DNA of 64,000 nucleotides from Bradyrhizobium sp. WSM3983 (GCF_000473045.1 NZ_AXAY01000002.1:296296-360295); one strand, 5' to 3'. Counted from the first letter of the stretch, positions 1-8,954 are shown. The notes: a model not told the origin generated them from the sequence alone. A program made the numbers and translations.

Positions 1-532
1 GCTCTGCGGCGAGCTTGGCCGAGATCTCGTCGGTCAGCGCCAGGAGGTCAGCCGTGCCGCCCTTGCGCACCGCGATCGAGGTGACCACGGGCACGCCGAG
101 CTCCTTGGCGAGCCGTTCGACGTCGACCGAGATGCCGCGGCGGCTCGCGATGTCGAACATGTTCAGCACGAGGATCATCGGCCGTCCGGTGCGCTTGAGC
201 TCCAGCAGCAGGCGGATGGTCAGGCGCAGATTGGTGGAGTCGGCCACACACAGCACGAGGTCGGGCACGGTCTCGCCCGAAGCCTTGCCAAGCACGAAGT
301 CGCGGGTGATCTCCTCGTCCGGGCTACGGCCGCGCAGCGAATAGGTGCCGGGCAGGTCGACGACCGAGACCTGGCGTCCCTGCGGGGTGACGAAAAAACC
401 TTCCTTGCGCTCGACGGTGACGCCCGGATAGTTCGCGACCTTCTGCCGGCTGCCGGTCAGGGCATTGAACAGCGAGGTCTTGCCGCTGTTTGGCGTGCCG
501 ACCAGGGCGAGATGCAGAAGGGGTAATTCCAT
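1..532 (-). CDS. feoB: Ferrous iron transport protein B, N-terminal part (cut by window edge)
   Basis: The visible 177 residues are the N-terminal GTPase domain of FeoB, the inner-membrane Fe(II) importer. G1 is GTPNSGKT (residues 12-19), G3 is DLPG (59-62) and G4 is NMFD (124-127). The transmembrane part lies beyond the left edge. The ATG at 532 begins MELPLLHLALVG, the usual FeoB opening. It lies 25 bp downstream of feoA on the same strand, so the two are probably co-transcribed. The gene is incomplete only because of the window boundary. Confidence 0.95.
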   Translation of the reverse strand, partial: MELPLLHLALVGTPNSGKTSLFNALTGSRQKVANYPGVTVERKEGFFVTPQGRQVSVVDLPGTYSLRGRSPDEEITRDFVLGKASGETVPDLVLCVADSTNLRLTIRLLLELKRTGRPMILVLNMFDIASRRGISVDVERLAKELGVPVVTSIAVRKGGTADLLALTDEISAKLAAE

Positions 533-557
533 GGAATCAGATGTCCGGCCGCGATTC

Positions 558-833
558 TCAGGCGACGATGATGGCCATGGCCTCGCGGCGACGCACCGCG
601 ATGGTGATGTTGTCGACACGCACGGCGATCGGGTCGCGCCCGACCAGCCCTTCGTGCAGGATCTCGACCCGGGCGCCCTCGACGAAGCCGAGTTCGATCA
701 GCCGGCTCTCGAGCTCGATGTCGGAGAGAGCCGAGCCCGCGTCCTTGGCGGACAGGTGCTGAATGACGCCGGTATAGCCGCACTGGGCCAGGCCCAGCGG
801 CATCTCGCGGCGCGTGTCATGGGTGTTGGTCAT
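558..833 (-). CDS. feoA: Ferrous iron transport protein A
   Basis: A 91-residue cytosolic protein with the small SH3-like FeoA fold, which is thought to bind and assist FeoB. Recognisable segments are MPLGLAQCGYTG near the start, RLIELGFVEGARVEILHEG in the middle and DPIAVRVDNITIAVRRREA near the end. I chose the ATG at 833. The frame also opens 15 bp earlier at a TTG (848), but no good ribosome site precedes that. feoB follows 25 bp downstream. An Irr-type box lies about 60 bp upstream of the ATG, suggesting iron control of the operon. Confidence 0.93.
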   Translation of the reverse strand: MTNTHDTRREMPLGLAQCGYTGVIQHLSAKDAGSALSDIELESRLIELGFVEGARVEILHEGLVGRDPIAVRVDNITIAVRRREAMAIIVA

Positions 834-892
834 GCCCTGTATTTTCAACGCAGGGCAGGGAGGTCAAGCGCGCACGCTCGCTGAAACTGCAC

Positions 893-909
893 CTTAGAGC
901 GATTTTAAA
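893..909 (-). promoter_or_regulatory. Putative iron control element (Irr box) upstream of feoAB
   Basis: Read on the minus strand the site is TTTAAAATCGCTCTAAG. The iron control element bound by Irr in Bradyrhizobium is known as TTTAGAA-N3-TTCTAAA, and this matches 11 of its 14 fixed positions with the correct 3-bp spacer. It lies 60-76 bp upstream of the feoA ATG. Irr control of feoAB is inferred from the match and the position. Confidence 0.5.
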
Positions 910-947
910 GTGCAGATCACGAAGGCGTGGGCAGTGCGCCTCGGCGG

Positions 948-1202
948 CTACTGGGCCGGGACCTTTTCCGGCTGGATGGCGGCCATGGCGCGGCTCTTGA
1001 AGTAGTCGAGCACGAACAGGCGGATCGCCGAGGACAGATTGCCCTGCTGGCGGGCGCCGTCGATCTCGCCGACGAGCTCGGACAACGTCATGTTGCGCAG
1101 GCCCGAGATCTCCTTCATGCCGTTCCAGAACGCCTCTTCCAGGCTGACGCTGGTCTTGTGGCCGGCGACCACGATCGAACGCTTCACGACGGGCGACTTC
1201 AT
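948..1202 (-). CDS. Ribbon-helix-helix domain protein
   Basis: An 84-residue protein. An N-terminal strand (KRSIVVAGHKTSVSLEEAFW) is followed by two predicted helices, the pattern of the RHH_4-type family. Such proteins usually bind DNA as dimers, but its target is unknown. The ATG at 1202 overlaps the stop of the upstream DUF4169 gene in an ATGA junction, so the pair is translationally coupled. It lies upstream of feoA on the same strand with a 114-bp gap that contains the iron box, so it is probably a separate transcription unit. Confidence 0.8.
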   Translation of the reverse strand: MKSPVVKRSIVVAGHKTSVSLEEAFWNGMKEISGLRNMTLSELVGEIDGARQQGNLSSAIRLFVLDYFKSRAMAAIQPEKVPAQ

Positions 1203-1387
1203 GGCTGCTCCTCGCGATCGATCCGATGCTGGTCCAGATGCGCCTTGGCCTGGTCCGCCAGCTTCTCCTCCGCCGATCGTTCCGCCTTCGTGCGGCCGAA
1301 CTTCGTTCGGTTGGCGTCCGCCTGCTTCGCCGAGGCTTCCCGCTCGGTGCGCTTCCTGAAACGATTCAGGTTGATGACGTTCCCCAT
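1199..1387 (-). CDS. DUF4169 family small protein
   Basis: A 62-residue, highly charged, probably helical protein. The FGRTKAER segment and the N-terminal VINLNRFRKR are typical of DUF4169, an alphaproteobacterial family of unknown function. It is the first gene of a two-gene unit with the ribbon-helix-helix protein (ATGA overlap). The N-terminal segment closely resembles the extreme C-terminus of SspB encoded nearby ([10 protein letters not shown]); see findings. The function is not known. Confidence 0.8.
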   Translation of the reverse strand: MGNVINLNRFRKRTEREASAKQADANRTKFGRTKAERSAEEKLADQAKAHLDQHRIDREEQP

Positions 1388-1666
1388 GCCGCGTCTCCAT
1401 CATCCGATCCTCCTCGGGCAGGATGAAACTTCCAGAAACAGGGTGCCGCGTTGCGCCCTACAAGACTTGATCGTCATTCGCTCGTCCTCGTCAATCGGCC
1501 TCTCGGGCCATCAAACGATGAATTTCGCCCCGTCAAGGGCAGAGAGGCCTTGCGTAGCACGCGCCCCTCCCGCCACATTGACGGTAATCAAATCCTGTCC
1601 TTTAAGCCTTATAATTATGAGCTTTGAGGCTCCGTATCATTACGGATGACTATCGGAATTCGGAAT

Positions 1667-3091
1667 TCATCCGGGCCTCGTCATCTTCCCCGGCTGCACC
1701 AGGCGGTCGAATTCGTCGGCCGAGACGAAGCCAAGTCGCAGCGCCTCCTCCTTCAGCGTGGTGCCGTTGGCATGCGCGGTCTTGGCTACCTTGGCGGCGT
1801 TGTCGTAGCCGATCTTCGGCGCGAGCGCCGTCACCAGCATCAGCGAACGCTCCATCAGCTCCTTGATGTGCTTCTGGTCGGCGCGGATGCCGCTGACGCA
1901 ATGCTCGGTAAAAGAGCGCGCGGCATCCGCCATCAGGCGGATCGAATGCAGCATGTTGTAGGCGAGAACGGGCTTGTAGACGTTGAGTTCGAAATGGCCC
2001 TGGCTGCCGGCGACCGTGATCGCAGTGTGATTGCCGAACACCTGGCAGCACACCATGGTCATGGCCTCGCATTGCGTCGGATTGACCTTGCCCGGCATGA
2101 TCGATGAGCCCGGCTCGTTCTCCGGCAGGATCAATTCGCCGAGGCCCGAGCGCGGACCCGATCCGAGCAGGCGGATGTCGTTGGCGATCTTGAACAGGCC
2201 CGTCGCGACGGAATTGATGGCGCCGTGCGCCAGCACATAGGCGTCGTTGGAGGCCAGCGCCTCGAATTTGTTGGCGGCGCTGGTGAAGGGCAGTTTCGTG
2301 ATTCTGGCGACGTGCTTGGCAAACACCTTTGCGAAGCGCGGCTTGGAATTGAGTCCGGTGCCGACGGCAGTGCCGCCCTGCGCCAGCGGATAGAGATCCT
2401 TCACCGCGACCTTGAGCCGCGCGATGCCGCTCTCGACCTGCGCGGCATAGCCGGAAAATTCCTGGCCAAGCGTCAGTGGCGTCGCATCCTGGGTGTGGGT
2501 GCGGCCGATCTTCACGATCTTCGCAAACTCCTTCTCCTTCTTGCGCAGTGCGCGGTGCAGCTCAGCGAGTGCGGGGACGAGATCTGCGGTGACGCGGCTT
2601 GCGGCCGCGATGTGCATCGCGGTCGGGAAGGAGTCGTTCGACGACTGGCTCATGTTGACGTGGTCGTTGGGATGCACCGGCTTCTTGGTGCCGAGCTCAC
2701 CGCCGAGCAGCTCGTTGGCGCGGTTGGCGATGACCTCGTTGAGGTTCATGTTGCTCTGCGTGCCCGAGCCGGTCTGCCACACGACCAGCGGGAAATGGTC
2801 GTCGAGCTTGCCCTCGATCACCTCGTGCGCGGCGCGCATGATCGCGTTGGCACGGCGCTTGTCGAGCAGGCCGAGCTCGAGGTTGGTCTGAGCGGCCGCA
2901 AGCTTGACGATGCCGAGCGCATGCACGAGCGAGATCGGCATGCGATCGATGCCGATGCGGAAATTCTGGCGCGAGCGTTCGGTCTGCGCCCCCCAATAGC
3001 GATCGGCGGGGACCTCGATGGGACCGAAACTGTCGGTCTCGATGCGGGTCGTGGAGCGAGGGGCGGTCTTCGCGCGGGCAGCTTTGGCCAT
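1667..3091 (-). CDS. fumC: Class II fumarate hydratase
   Basis: A 474-residue cytosolic TCA-cycle enzyme that interconverts fumarate and L-malate as a homotetramer. The fumarase/aspartase signature [16 protein letters not shown] is present, as are [13 protein letters not shown] and the [15 protein letters not shown] segment. Length fits FumC. I chose the ATG at 3091 ([13 protein letters not shown]); an ATG at 3103 would add four residues, and the longer frame running up to 3196 is unlikely because it enters the preceding gene. It lies about 100 bp downstream of sspB, same strand. There is no iron-sulphur ligand, so it is the oxygen-stable class. Confidence 0.96.
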   Translation of the reverse strand: MAKAARAKTAPRSTTRIETDSFGPIEVPADRYWGAQTERSRQNFRIGIDRMPISLVHALGIVKLAAAQTNLELGLLDKRRANAIMRAAHEVIEGKLDDHFPLVVWQTGSGTQSNMNLNEVIANRANELLGGELGTKKPVHPNDHVNMSQSSNDSFPTAMHIAAASRVTADLVPALAELHRALRKKEKEFAKIVKIGRTHTQDATPLTLGQEFSGYAAQVESGIARLKVAVKDLYPLAQGGTAVGTGLNSKPRFAKVFAKHVARITKLPFTSAANKFEALASNDAYVLAHGAINSVATGLFKIANDIRLLGSGPRSGLGELILPENEPGSSIMPGKVNPTQCEAMTMVCCQVFGNHTAITVAGSQGHFELNVYKPVLAYNMLHSIRLMADAARSFTEHCVSGIRADQKHIKELMERSLMLVTALAPKIGYDNAAKVAKTAHANGTTLKEEALRLGFVSADEFDRLVQPGKMTRPG

Positions 3092-3192
3092 GAGCACATC
3101 CATTCTGCCGCACGAAACGCCGCGCGGCCTCTTCATGTGCTCTTCTATATAGGGAGTTTGGCCGGGCGCGACGCTCTCGGGCCCAACCCAGA

Positions 3193-3711
3193 TCATTTCT
3201 TGCGGAAACGATCGAGCCGCACGACTTCGGCGCCGCCCTGGTTCGGCGGGGTCGGTTCTTCCGCGGTCTCGGCCGTCTCAGCGGCAGGTGCGGGCACCGC
3301 GACGGCGGACGGGGCGGGAGCGGCCGGCAAATTCTCGGTCCCGACCTCGGCAACGTCGGAGGTGTCGAACTGGAGGCCGAATTTCACGGACGGGTCGAGG
3401 AAGCTCTTGATGGCGCTGAACGGCACGATCAACCGCTCCGGGATGCCGCCGAAGGACAGGCCCACTTCGAAACGGTCCTCGAGCACGGTCAGGTCCCAGA
3501 ACTGGTGCTGGAGGATAATCGTCATCTCTTCCGGATATTGCGCCAGCAGCCGCGACGAGATTTTCACGCCGTCGGCCTTCGAGACGAAGGTGATGAAGAA
3601 ATGATGCTCGCCCGGTAGTCCATGGGACGCGGCATCGGTCAGCACCTTGCGCAGCACGCCGCGCAGCGCGTCGCGGGCCAGCACATCGTATCGGATATGA
3701 TCGGTCGCCAT
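3193..3711 (-). CDS. sspB: SspB family protein (ClpXP adaptor for ssrA-tagged proteins)
   Basis: A 172-residue protein of the alphaproteobacterial SspB family, which binds ssrA-tagged polypeptides and delivers them to the ClpXP protease. The N-terminal 120 residues form the tag-binding beta-rich domain ([40 protein letters not shown]). An Ala/Pro/Glu-rich linker follows, ending in [10 protein letters not shown], the place where SspB proteins carry the ClpX-docking motif. The ATG at 3711 begins [10 protein letters not shown]. The tmRNA gene ends about 120 bp upstream on the same strand, so tag and adaptor are encoded side by side. Confidence 0.93.
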   Translation of the reverse strand: MATDHIRYDVLARDALRGVLRKVLTDAASHGLPGEHHFFITFVSKADGVKISSRLLAQYPEEMTIILQHQFWDLTVLEDRFEVGLSFGGIPERLIVPFSAIKSFLDPSVKFGLQFDTSDVAEVGTENLPAAPAPSAVAVPAPAAETAETAEEPTPPNQGGAEVVRLDRFRKK

Positions 3712-3828
3712 GGTGGTCCTGTTGCATTCCAGGAGACGGGCCCTGCCGGCCCGACTCGCCAAGCCGCAATAGTACCGCGCCTTACGGGTCAGCAGGAGTC
3801 CCCGCCGGGAAGGAAATCAGAGGTAAGT

Positions 3829-4163
3829 GGAGGCTTCTGTTGCCAGGTGCCTCCGAACCCCGCCTAACGGAGCTTAACCCGTTAGGACTTCAGAATGGTC
3901 TTTCAAACTGCGTTACGCAGCCTGAGCAACCGGAGCAAAGTTGTCGTTGGCAACTATTGCATAGCCCGATAACGGCGGAACAATACCGGGAAAAAGTTCG
4001 CCCTTTACGCCCTCGTCGATCCTATTTCGCCCCCGCCAAAGCCCGCTATTCGGCGGGCTGAAGCCCTGAAATCGGTGGGCTTTGGTGGAGGCGCCGGGTA
4101 CCGCCCCCGGGTCCGAATGGTTTATTGCGACGACCGTTTATTTCCATAGCCGGCGAACCGGCA
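3829..4163 (-). ncRNA. ssrA: Transfer-messenger RNA, permuted two-piece alphaproteobacterial form
   Basis: Reading the minus strand, the acceptor piece comes first. It runs from about 4163 to 4083 and contains CATTCGGACCCGGG and the 3' end GCCTCCACCA. An intervening segment with a GCCCGCCGAATAGCGGGC hairpin follows, then the coding piece starting near GGGGGCGAAATAGG. The tag frame at 3951-3913 reads ANDNFAPVAQAA followed by TAA. The gene ends in a GGAGGC/GCCTCC stem (3854-3829). This 3'-half-before-5'-half order is the circular permutation known from Caulobacter and Rhizobiales. The ends are approximate to a few bases. Confidence 0.93.
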
Positions 4164-4168
4164 GCCCT

Positions 4169-4197
4169 AATATAGGGGGCAAAGGTTTCAAATGACA
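4169..4197 (-). promoter_or_regulatory. Probable ssrA promoter
   Basis: On the minus strand a good -10 hexamer TATATT (4174-4169) is preceded at 17 bp by TGTCAT (4197-4192), a weak -35. Transcription would start near 4163, at the first hairpin of the acceptor piece. Confidence 0.45.
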
Positions 4198-4296
4198 GGT
4201 GTTTCGAGCGGCCATGACGAGTTCCCTTTGGATAGGCTCTGGGTGGCCATTCGTATGATCTTGGCCGCACGGCGGCCCGCGTTCTAAGCTCCTGAC

Positions 4297-4902
4297 ATGT
4301 CCACGGATTCAGCACCGGCCGCCCAAGAGCCGGATCATCCCGCCAACCACGCGCCTCCGCCCCGTCTCGCCGCACTGTTCCTGGCGTTTGCCCGGATGTC
4401 GCTGGCCGGTTTCGGCGGGGTCCTGGTGTTTGCGCGGCACGCCATCGTCGATCAGCACCGCTGGATGAGCGCGGACGAGTTCAACGAGACCTTTGCGCTC
4501 TGCCATTTCCTGCCCGGGCCGAACATCGTCAATCTGTCGATGGTGTTCGGGTCGCGGTTGCGCGGCATCGCCGGCGGTGTTGCCGCCTTCACCGGGCTGT
4601 TGCTGCCACCGACGCTGATCATGACCGTGCTCGCAATCATCTACGCGCATTTCGGTGATGTCGAGGTGCTCCGCCGCATCCTTGCGGGCATCTCCTGCGC
4701 CGCGGTCGGCCTGCTGATCGCGGTGGTGTTTCGCATGATGACGCCGCTGCTCAAGCGGATGGACGTCGTCGTACTCATCCTGATGCTCGGCGTGTTCACA
4801 GCCATCGGCGTACTTCGCTGGCCGTTGCAGGCGGTGCTGCTGGTCGCGATCCCGCTCAGCATCGGCGTCACATATCTGATGCGACGGAAGGTAGCGGCAT
4901 GA
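4297..4902 (+). CDS. chrA: Chromate transporter, N-terminal-type half
   Basis: A 201-residue membrane protein of the CHR family, as a short-chain half. The family motif region FAGFGGVLVFA-type (here SLAGFGGVLVFARHAIV) and CHFLPGPNIVNLSMVFG are present, with about six hydrophobic segments. Full-length ChrA proteins carry two such halves; here the second half is a separate gene starting inside this one's stop (ATGA, 4899). The two products probably pair. Chromate efflux is the known activity of the family, but the true substrate is not shown by sequence. Confidence 0.88.
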   Translation: MSTDSAPAAQEPDHPANHAPPPRLAALFLAFARMSLAGFGGVLVFARHAIVDQHRWMSADEFNETFALCHFLPGPNIVNLSMVFGSRLRGIAGGVAAFTGLLLPPTLIMTVLAIIYAHFGDVEVLRRILAGISCAAVGLLIAVVFRMMTPLLKRMDVVVLILMLGVFTAIGVLRWPLQAVLLVAIPLSIGVTYLMRRKVAA

Positions 4903-5429
4903 GCAGCGAGAACCCGATCTGGGCGCTGATCTCCACCTTTGGTCTAATGTCGCTGTTCGCGGTCGGCGGCGCCGCGGCCGCGGTGCCCGAGATGCATCGC
5001 GTCGCGGTCGATGTGCATCACTGGATGACCGACAAGCAGTTCGCGGACGCCTATGCGATCGCGCAGCTTTCGCCAGGTCCCAACGTGCTTATCGTCACGT
5101 TAATCGGCTATGCTGTCGCTGGCGTTCCCGGTGCGCTGGCGGCGACGCTGGCGATGTGCCTGCCGACGGCGTTGCTTGCCTATTATGTCAGCAGGCTTCT
5201 CAGCCGGCCAAGCCAATCGCACTGGCCCGCCCTGATTCAGACTGCACTGGTTCCTCTGTCGATTGGATTGATGGCAGCCAGCGCCCTGATCCTCGCCCAG
5301 TCCACCGATCGTACTTTTGTTGCACTGCTCCTGACCGCGGCGGTTGCGGTGGTCGCATCCATCACGCGCATCAATCCACTATGGCTTTTGCTCGCCGGCG
5401 GCCTGTTGGGTTTTGCTGGCATTGTGTGA
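4899..5429 (+). CDS. Chromate transporter, C-terminal-type half
   Basis: A 176-residue membrane protein of the CHR family, the partner of the preceding gene. It carries the paired motif ADAYAIAQLSPGPNVLIVTLIGY and about six hydrophobic segments. Its start overlaps the upstream stop in ATGA, which argues for translational coupling and equal amounts of the two halves. The two halves are antiparallel paralogues in this family. Nothing next to the pair explains what induces it. Confidence 0.88.
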   Translation: MSSENPIWALISTFGLMSLFAVGGAAAAVPEMHRVAVDVHHWMTDKQFADAYAIAQLSPGPNVLIVTLIGYAVAGVPGALAATLAMCLPTALLAYYVSRLLSRPSQSHWPALIQTALVPLSIGLMAASALILAQSTDRTFVALLLTAAVAVVASITRINPLWLLLAGGLLGFAGIV

Positions 5430-5525
5430 TGAAAATCGCTAGGCAGTGATCCGGGGCGGGGGATCGATTTTCCAGCCGATTAGACCAACAGTGCTCGTGA
5501 CTTACGGGTCGCGGAGGAGACATGC

Positions 5526-6290
5526 ATGGCCGACACAATGGGCCACTCGGCGGCGACAGCCACCAGAAACACATCGGTGGCGCTTGGCTTCTGTCTGCTG
5601 GCGCTTGCGCCGCAGATCTTCGAATTCATCTGGTCCATCGGGACGATCTTCGGCTGGGGTGCCGGGCGCGGTCCGGCCACGGTCCTGATCAGCCACGCCA
5701 CCGCGCTCGTCGCGGGCGCTCCCGTTGCGCTGATCGGATCGATCGGCGGTGACACCAAGAAGGCGTCATCCGACGTGCTGCTGGCGCTGATCTATTCCTA
5801 CCCGCTGTTTGCGGTGGCGATCCTCACGATCTTCATGACGATCCGGTCGGCACAGGACTATGTCGGCGGGATCGTCCTGATGGCGCTCGCCCTGTTCGCG
5901 TTGTGGGCCTCAAGCGATTTGCAGGGGATGCGGGGCTTCTCCTTTGGCGCAGGCACGGCGCCGCGGATGTTCGGCGGGCTCCTCGTCGCGCTTGGCGCAG
6001 GCATCGCACTGACGGGTCTGCTGTCCAGTGGACCGGCGATGGCGCATTATTCATGGCGCGGGCCGCTGTTCGTCATGGCCTCGATCGTCTTCTTCGCCCT
6101 CGCGATCCGTCCGCTTGGGGTCGTGGTTTCGGCCTTCGTGAGCTTCCTGATTGCGGCAATGGGCACCCATGAGACGCGCTGGATCGAAACCGTCATTGTC
6201 GGCGCCTGCCTGACACTCGGCTGCGCGCTTCTATTCCCCTACGTGCTCGGGCTGCCGATGCCGATGTTCCCGCGTTTCCTGGCTCAGTGA
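5526..6290 (+). CDS. tctB: TctB family tricarboxylate transporter small subunit, N-terminally extended
   Basis: A 254-residue inner-membrane protein. The C-terminal 150 residues look like TctB, the small four-helix subunit of tripartite tricarboxylate transporters. About 90 extra N-terminal residues contain further hydrophobic segments, so it is longer than classical TctB. It is followed after 4 bp by tctA, and the tctC-type binding protein comes next, giving the order B-A-C. The ATG at 5526 has a GGAGGAG-like site just upstream. The substrate (citrate or another carboxylate) cannot be read from sequence. Confidence 0.8.
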   Translation: MADTMGHSAATATRNTSVALGFCLLALAPQIFEFIWSIGTIFGWGAGRGPATVLISHATALVAGAPVALIGSIGGDTKKASSDVLLALIYSYPLFAVAILTIFMTIRSAQDYVGGIVLMALALFALWASSDLQGMRGFSFGAGTAPRMFGGLLVALGAGIALTGLLSSGPAMAHYSWRGPLFVMASIVFFALAIRPLGVVVSAFVSFLIAAMGTHETRWIETVIVGACLTLGCALLFPYVLGLPMPMFPRFLAQ

Positions 6291-6294
6291 GGGT

Positions 6295-7812
6295 GTGATG
6301 GATCTCTTTGCCAACCTCGCTCACGGTTTTGCCGTCGCGTTCTCTCCGATCAATCTTTTGATGTGCTTGATCGGCGCGCTTGTCGGTACGCTGGTCGGCG
6401 TGCTGCCGGGCATCGGCACCATCGCAACCGTCGCGATGCTGCTGCCGATCACCTTCGGCCTGCCGCCGGTCGGTGCGCTGATCATGCTCGCCGGCATCTA
6501 TTACGGCGCCCAGTATGGCGGCTCGACCACCTCGATCCTGGTCAACATTCCAGGTGAGGCGACGTCGGTCGTCACCGCCATCGACGGTCACCAGATGGCC
6601 AAGCAGGGCCGCGCCGGCCCGGCGCTGGCGATCGCCGCCATCGGCTCGTTCTTCGCCGGCTGCGTCGCGACCGTGCTCATCGCCGTGCTCGGCGCGCCCC
6701 TGACCAAGCTCGCGCTCGCGTTCGGTCCGGCGGAGTACTTCTCGCTGATGGTGCTCGGCCTGATCTTCGCCGTGGTGCTCGCCAAAGGCTCGGTGCTGAA
6801 GGCGATCGCGATGATCGTGTTCGGCCTGCTTCTGTCGATGGTCGGCTCCGACATCGAGACCGGTGCCTCGCGCATGGCCTTCAACATTCCGGAGCTCGCC
6901 GACGGTCTCGGCTTTGCGACGGTGGCGATGGGCGTGTTCGGCTTTGCCGAGATCATCCGCAATCTCGACGCCGGCGCCGAGATGAACCGCGATCTCGTGC
7001 AGCAGAAGATCACCGGCCTGATGCCGACGAAGAAGGACCTGATCGACTCGACGCCCGCGATCCTGCGCGGCACCGTGCTCGGCTCGATCCTCGGCATTCT
7101 TCCGGGCGGCGGCGCGGTGATCGCGTCGTTCGCGGCCTACACGCTCGAGAAGAAGCTCGCCAGGAACCCGTCGCGGTTCGGCCGCGGTGCGATCGAGGGC
7201 GTGGCGGCGCCGGAAAGCGCCAACAACGCAGCCGCGCAGACCTCTTTCATCCCGCTGCTCACCCTCGGCATCCCGCCGAACGCGGTGATGGCGCTGATGG
7301 TGGGGGCGATGACCATCCACGGCATCGTTCCGGGCCCGCAGGTGATGCAGAAGCAGCCTGATCTGGTCTGGGGCATGATCGCCTCGATGTGGATCGGCAA
7401 TCTGATGCTGATCATCATCAACCTGCCGCTGGTCGGCATCTGGGTCCGCCTGCTGCGCGTGCCGTACCGGCTGATGTTCCCCTCGATCGTGATCTTCTGC
7501 GCGATCGGCATCTACTCGGTAAACAACGCGCCGGTCGACGTCATTCTCGCAGGCGTGTTCGGTCTGGTCGGCTACTGGCTGATCAAGCACGATTTCGAGC
7601 CGGCGCCGCTGCTGCTCGGCATGGTGCTCGGACCGCTGATGGAAGAGAACCTGCGCCGCGCATTGCTGATCTCGCGTGGTGACTGGACCGTGTTCCTGAC
7701 GCGTCCGCTGTCGGCGGTGCTGCTGGCGATCGCGGCCTTCCTTCTGATACTTACGGTGCTGCCTTTCTTGCGGGCCAAGCGCGACGAGGTGTTCACCGAA
7801 TCCGAGAACTGA
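6295..7812 (+). CDS. tctA: Tripartite tricarboxylate transporter large permease
   Basis: A 505-residue polytopic permease of the TctA family. The family signature around YYGAQYGGSTTSILVNIPGE lies near residues 65-85, and a second conserved segment GILPGGGAVIASFAAY lies in the middle. It would form the transport channel with TctB and receive substrate from the periplasmic TctC. It sits 4 bp after tctB. The next gene, tctC, is separated by a strong hairpin at 7898-7925 that could lower or insulate downstream transcription. Confidence 0.95.
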   Translation: MMDLFANLAHGFAVAFSPINLLMCLIGALVGTLVGVLPGIGTIATVAMLLPITFGLPPVGALIMLAGIYYGAQYGGSTTSILVNIPGEATSVVTAIDGHQMAKQGRAGPALAIAAIGSFFAGCVATVLIAVLGAPLTKLALAFGPAEYFSLMVLGLIFAVVLAKGSVLKAIAMIVFGLLLSMVGSDIETGASRMAFNIPELADGLGFATVAMGVFGFAEIIRNLDAGAEMNRDLVQQKITGLMPTKKDLIDSTPAILRGTVLGSILGILPGGGAVIASFAAYTLEKKLARNPSRFGRGAIEGVAAPESANNAAAQTSFIPLLTLGIPPNAVMALMVGAMTIHGIVPGPQVMQKQPDLVWGMIASMWIGNLMLIIINLPLVGIWVRLLRVPYRLMFPSIVIFCAIGIYSVNNAPVDVILAGVFGLVGYWLIKHDFEPAPLLLGMVLGPLMEENLRRALLISRGDWTVFLTRPLSAVLLAIAAFLLILTVLPFLRAKRDEVFTESEN

Positions 7813-7897
7813 TCGCGTCGCGCCTGCGTCGTCGCGTCCTGCGTCGGCGCGCCGCATTCGGAAGTCCAATCGACTTGCGTGACTGCTTCGTGAAATG

Positions 7898-7925
7898 AAA
7901 ATGCCGGCCTTGTGGCCGGCATTTT
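7898..7925 (+). terminator. Perfect 12-bp hairpin between tctA and tctC
   Basis: The arms AAAATGCCGGCC and GGCCGGCATTTT flank a TTGT loop and are perfectly complementary, followed by G and TTT. It looks like a bidirectional intrinsic terminator. It excludes the first possible ATG of the tctC frame, at 7912, which lies within the right half of the hairpin. Confidence 0.7.
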
Positions 7926-7947
7926 GTTTATGTCGGAGAAGATCGAG

Positions 7948-8928
7948 ATGACTTCCATTCGCGCGCTCACGGGCGCATGTGCAGCCGTGCTCGCATCGCT
8001 GTGCGGCTTTGTCGCACCAGGCGAAGCGCAGACCTATCCGACGCGAAGCATCACCATGATCGTGCCGTTCGCGGCCGGCGGCCCGACTGACGTCGTCGCG
8101 CGCATCGTCACCTCGCACATGGCGCAGACGCTTGGTCAGAGCATCATCATCGAGAACGTGGTCGGCGCCGGCGGCACCACCGCGACCGCGCGCGCCGCGC
8201 GTGCGGCCAACGACGGCTATACGCTGATCACCGGGCATATGGGCACGCACGCGGCCTCCGTGCCGCTCTATCCGAAGCTCGCCTATCATCCCGAGAAAGA
8301 CTTCGAGCCGATCGCGCTGCTCGCGGGCACGCCGATCCTGATCCTGGCGCGCAAGGATTTCCCGCCGAAGGACCTCAAGGAGTTCGTCGCTTACGTGAAG
8401 GCCAACGCCGAGAAGGTGAACGCCGCGCATGCAGGTGTCGGTTCGGTCTCGCACGTGTCCTGCGAGCTGCTGCACTCCATCCTCGACGTCAAGCCGGTCG
8501 GCGTGCCCTTCAATGGCACGGGCCCTGCGATGAACGCTCTGGTGGCGGGCCAGGTCGACTACATGTGTGACCAGATCGTCAACGCCGTGCCGCAGATCAA
8601 TGCCGGCACCATCAAGGCCTATGCGATCGCAACACCGGAGCGCAATCCGTCGCTGCCGAACGTGCCGACGACGGCGGAAGCGGGCCTGCCGGCCTTCCAG
8701 GCCCAGGCCTGGAACGCGATGTTCGCCCCGAAGGGAACCTCGCCCGTGATCCTGGCGAGCCTGAACGCCGCGGCGGTCAAGGCGCTCGACGACGAGACCG
8801 TGAAGAAGCGTCTGCTCGAGCTCGGCAGCGTTATCCCGGGGCTCGCGGAGCGGACGCCGGAGGCGCTCGCCATGCTCGTGAAAAGCGAGATTGCGAAGTG
8901 GACGCCGGTGCTCAAGCCAGCAAGTTAA
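7948..8928 (+). CDS. tctC: TctC/Bug family periplasmic substrate-binding protein
   Basis: A 326-residue periplasmic binding protein of the tripartite tricarboxylate receptor family. A signal peptide spans about residues 1-28 (ending GEAQ). The family opening [19 protein letters not shown] follows, with the usual ENVVGAGG and [19 protein letters not shown] segments. I prefer the ATG at 7948, which has GGAGA about 10 bp upstream; an ATG at 7930 lacks a ribosome site and one at 7912 lies in a terminator stem. It is the likely receptor for the adjacent TctBA permease. Confidence 0.92.
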   Translation: MTSIRALTGACAAVLASLCGFVAPGEAQTYPTRSITMIVPFAAGGPTDVVARIVTSHMAQTLGQSIIIENVVGAGGTTATARAARAANDGYTLITGHMGTHAASVPLYPKLAYHPEKDFEPIALLAGTPILILARKDFPPKDLKEFVAYVKANAEKVNAAHAGVGSVSHVSCELLHSILDVKPVGVPFNGTGPAMNALVAGQVDYMCDQIVNAVPQINAGTIKAYAIATPERNPSLPNVPTTAEAGLPAFQAQAWNAMFAPKGTSPVILASLNAAAVKALDDETVKKRLLELGSVIPGLAERTPEALAMLVKSEIAKWTPVLKPAS

Positions 8929-8954
8929 CCCTGCAGGATCAAGCCGGTAGGAGA

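Noticed and set aside
7912..7947. An upstream start for tctC at 7912 or 7930.
   Set aside because: The first lies in a terminator stem and the second lacks a ribosome site; 7948 has both a ribosome site and the signal peptide start.
6193..8475. A 760-codon minus-strand frame opposite tctA and tctC.
   Set aside because: Arg/His/Gln-rich shadow of real plus-strand genes; no motifs and no ribosome site.
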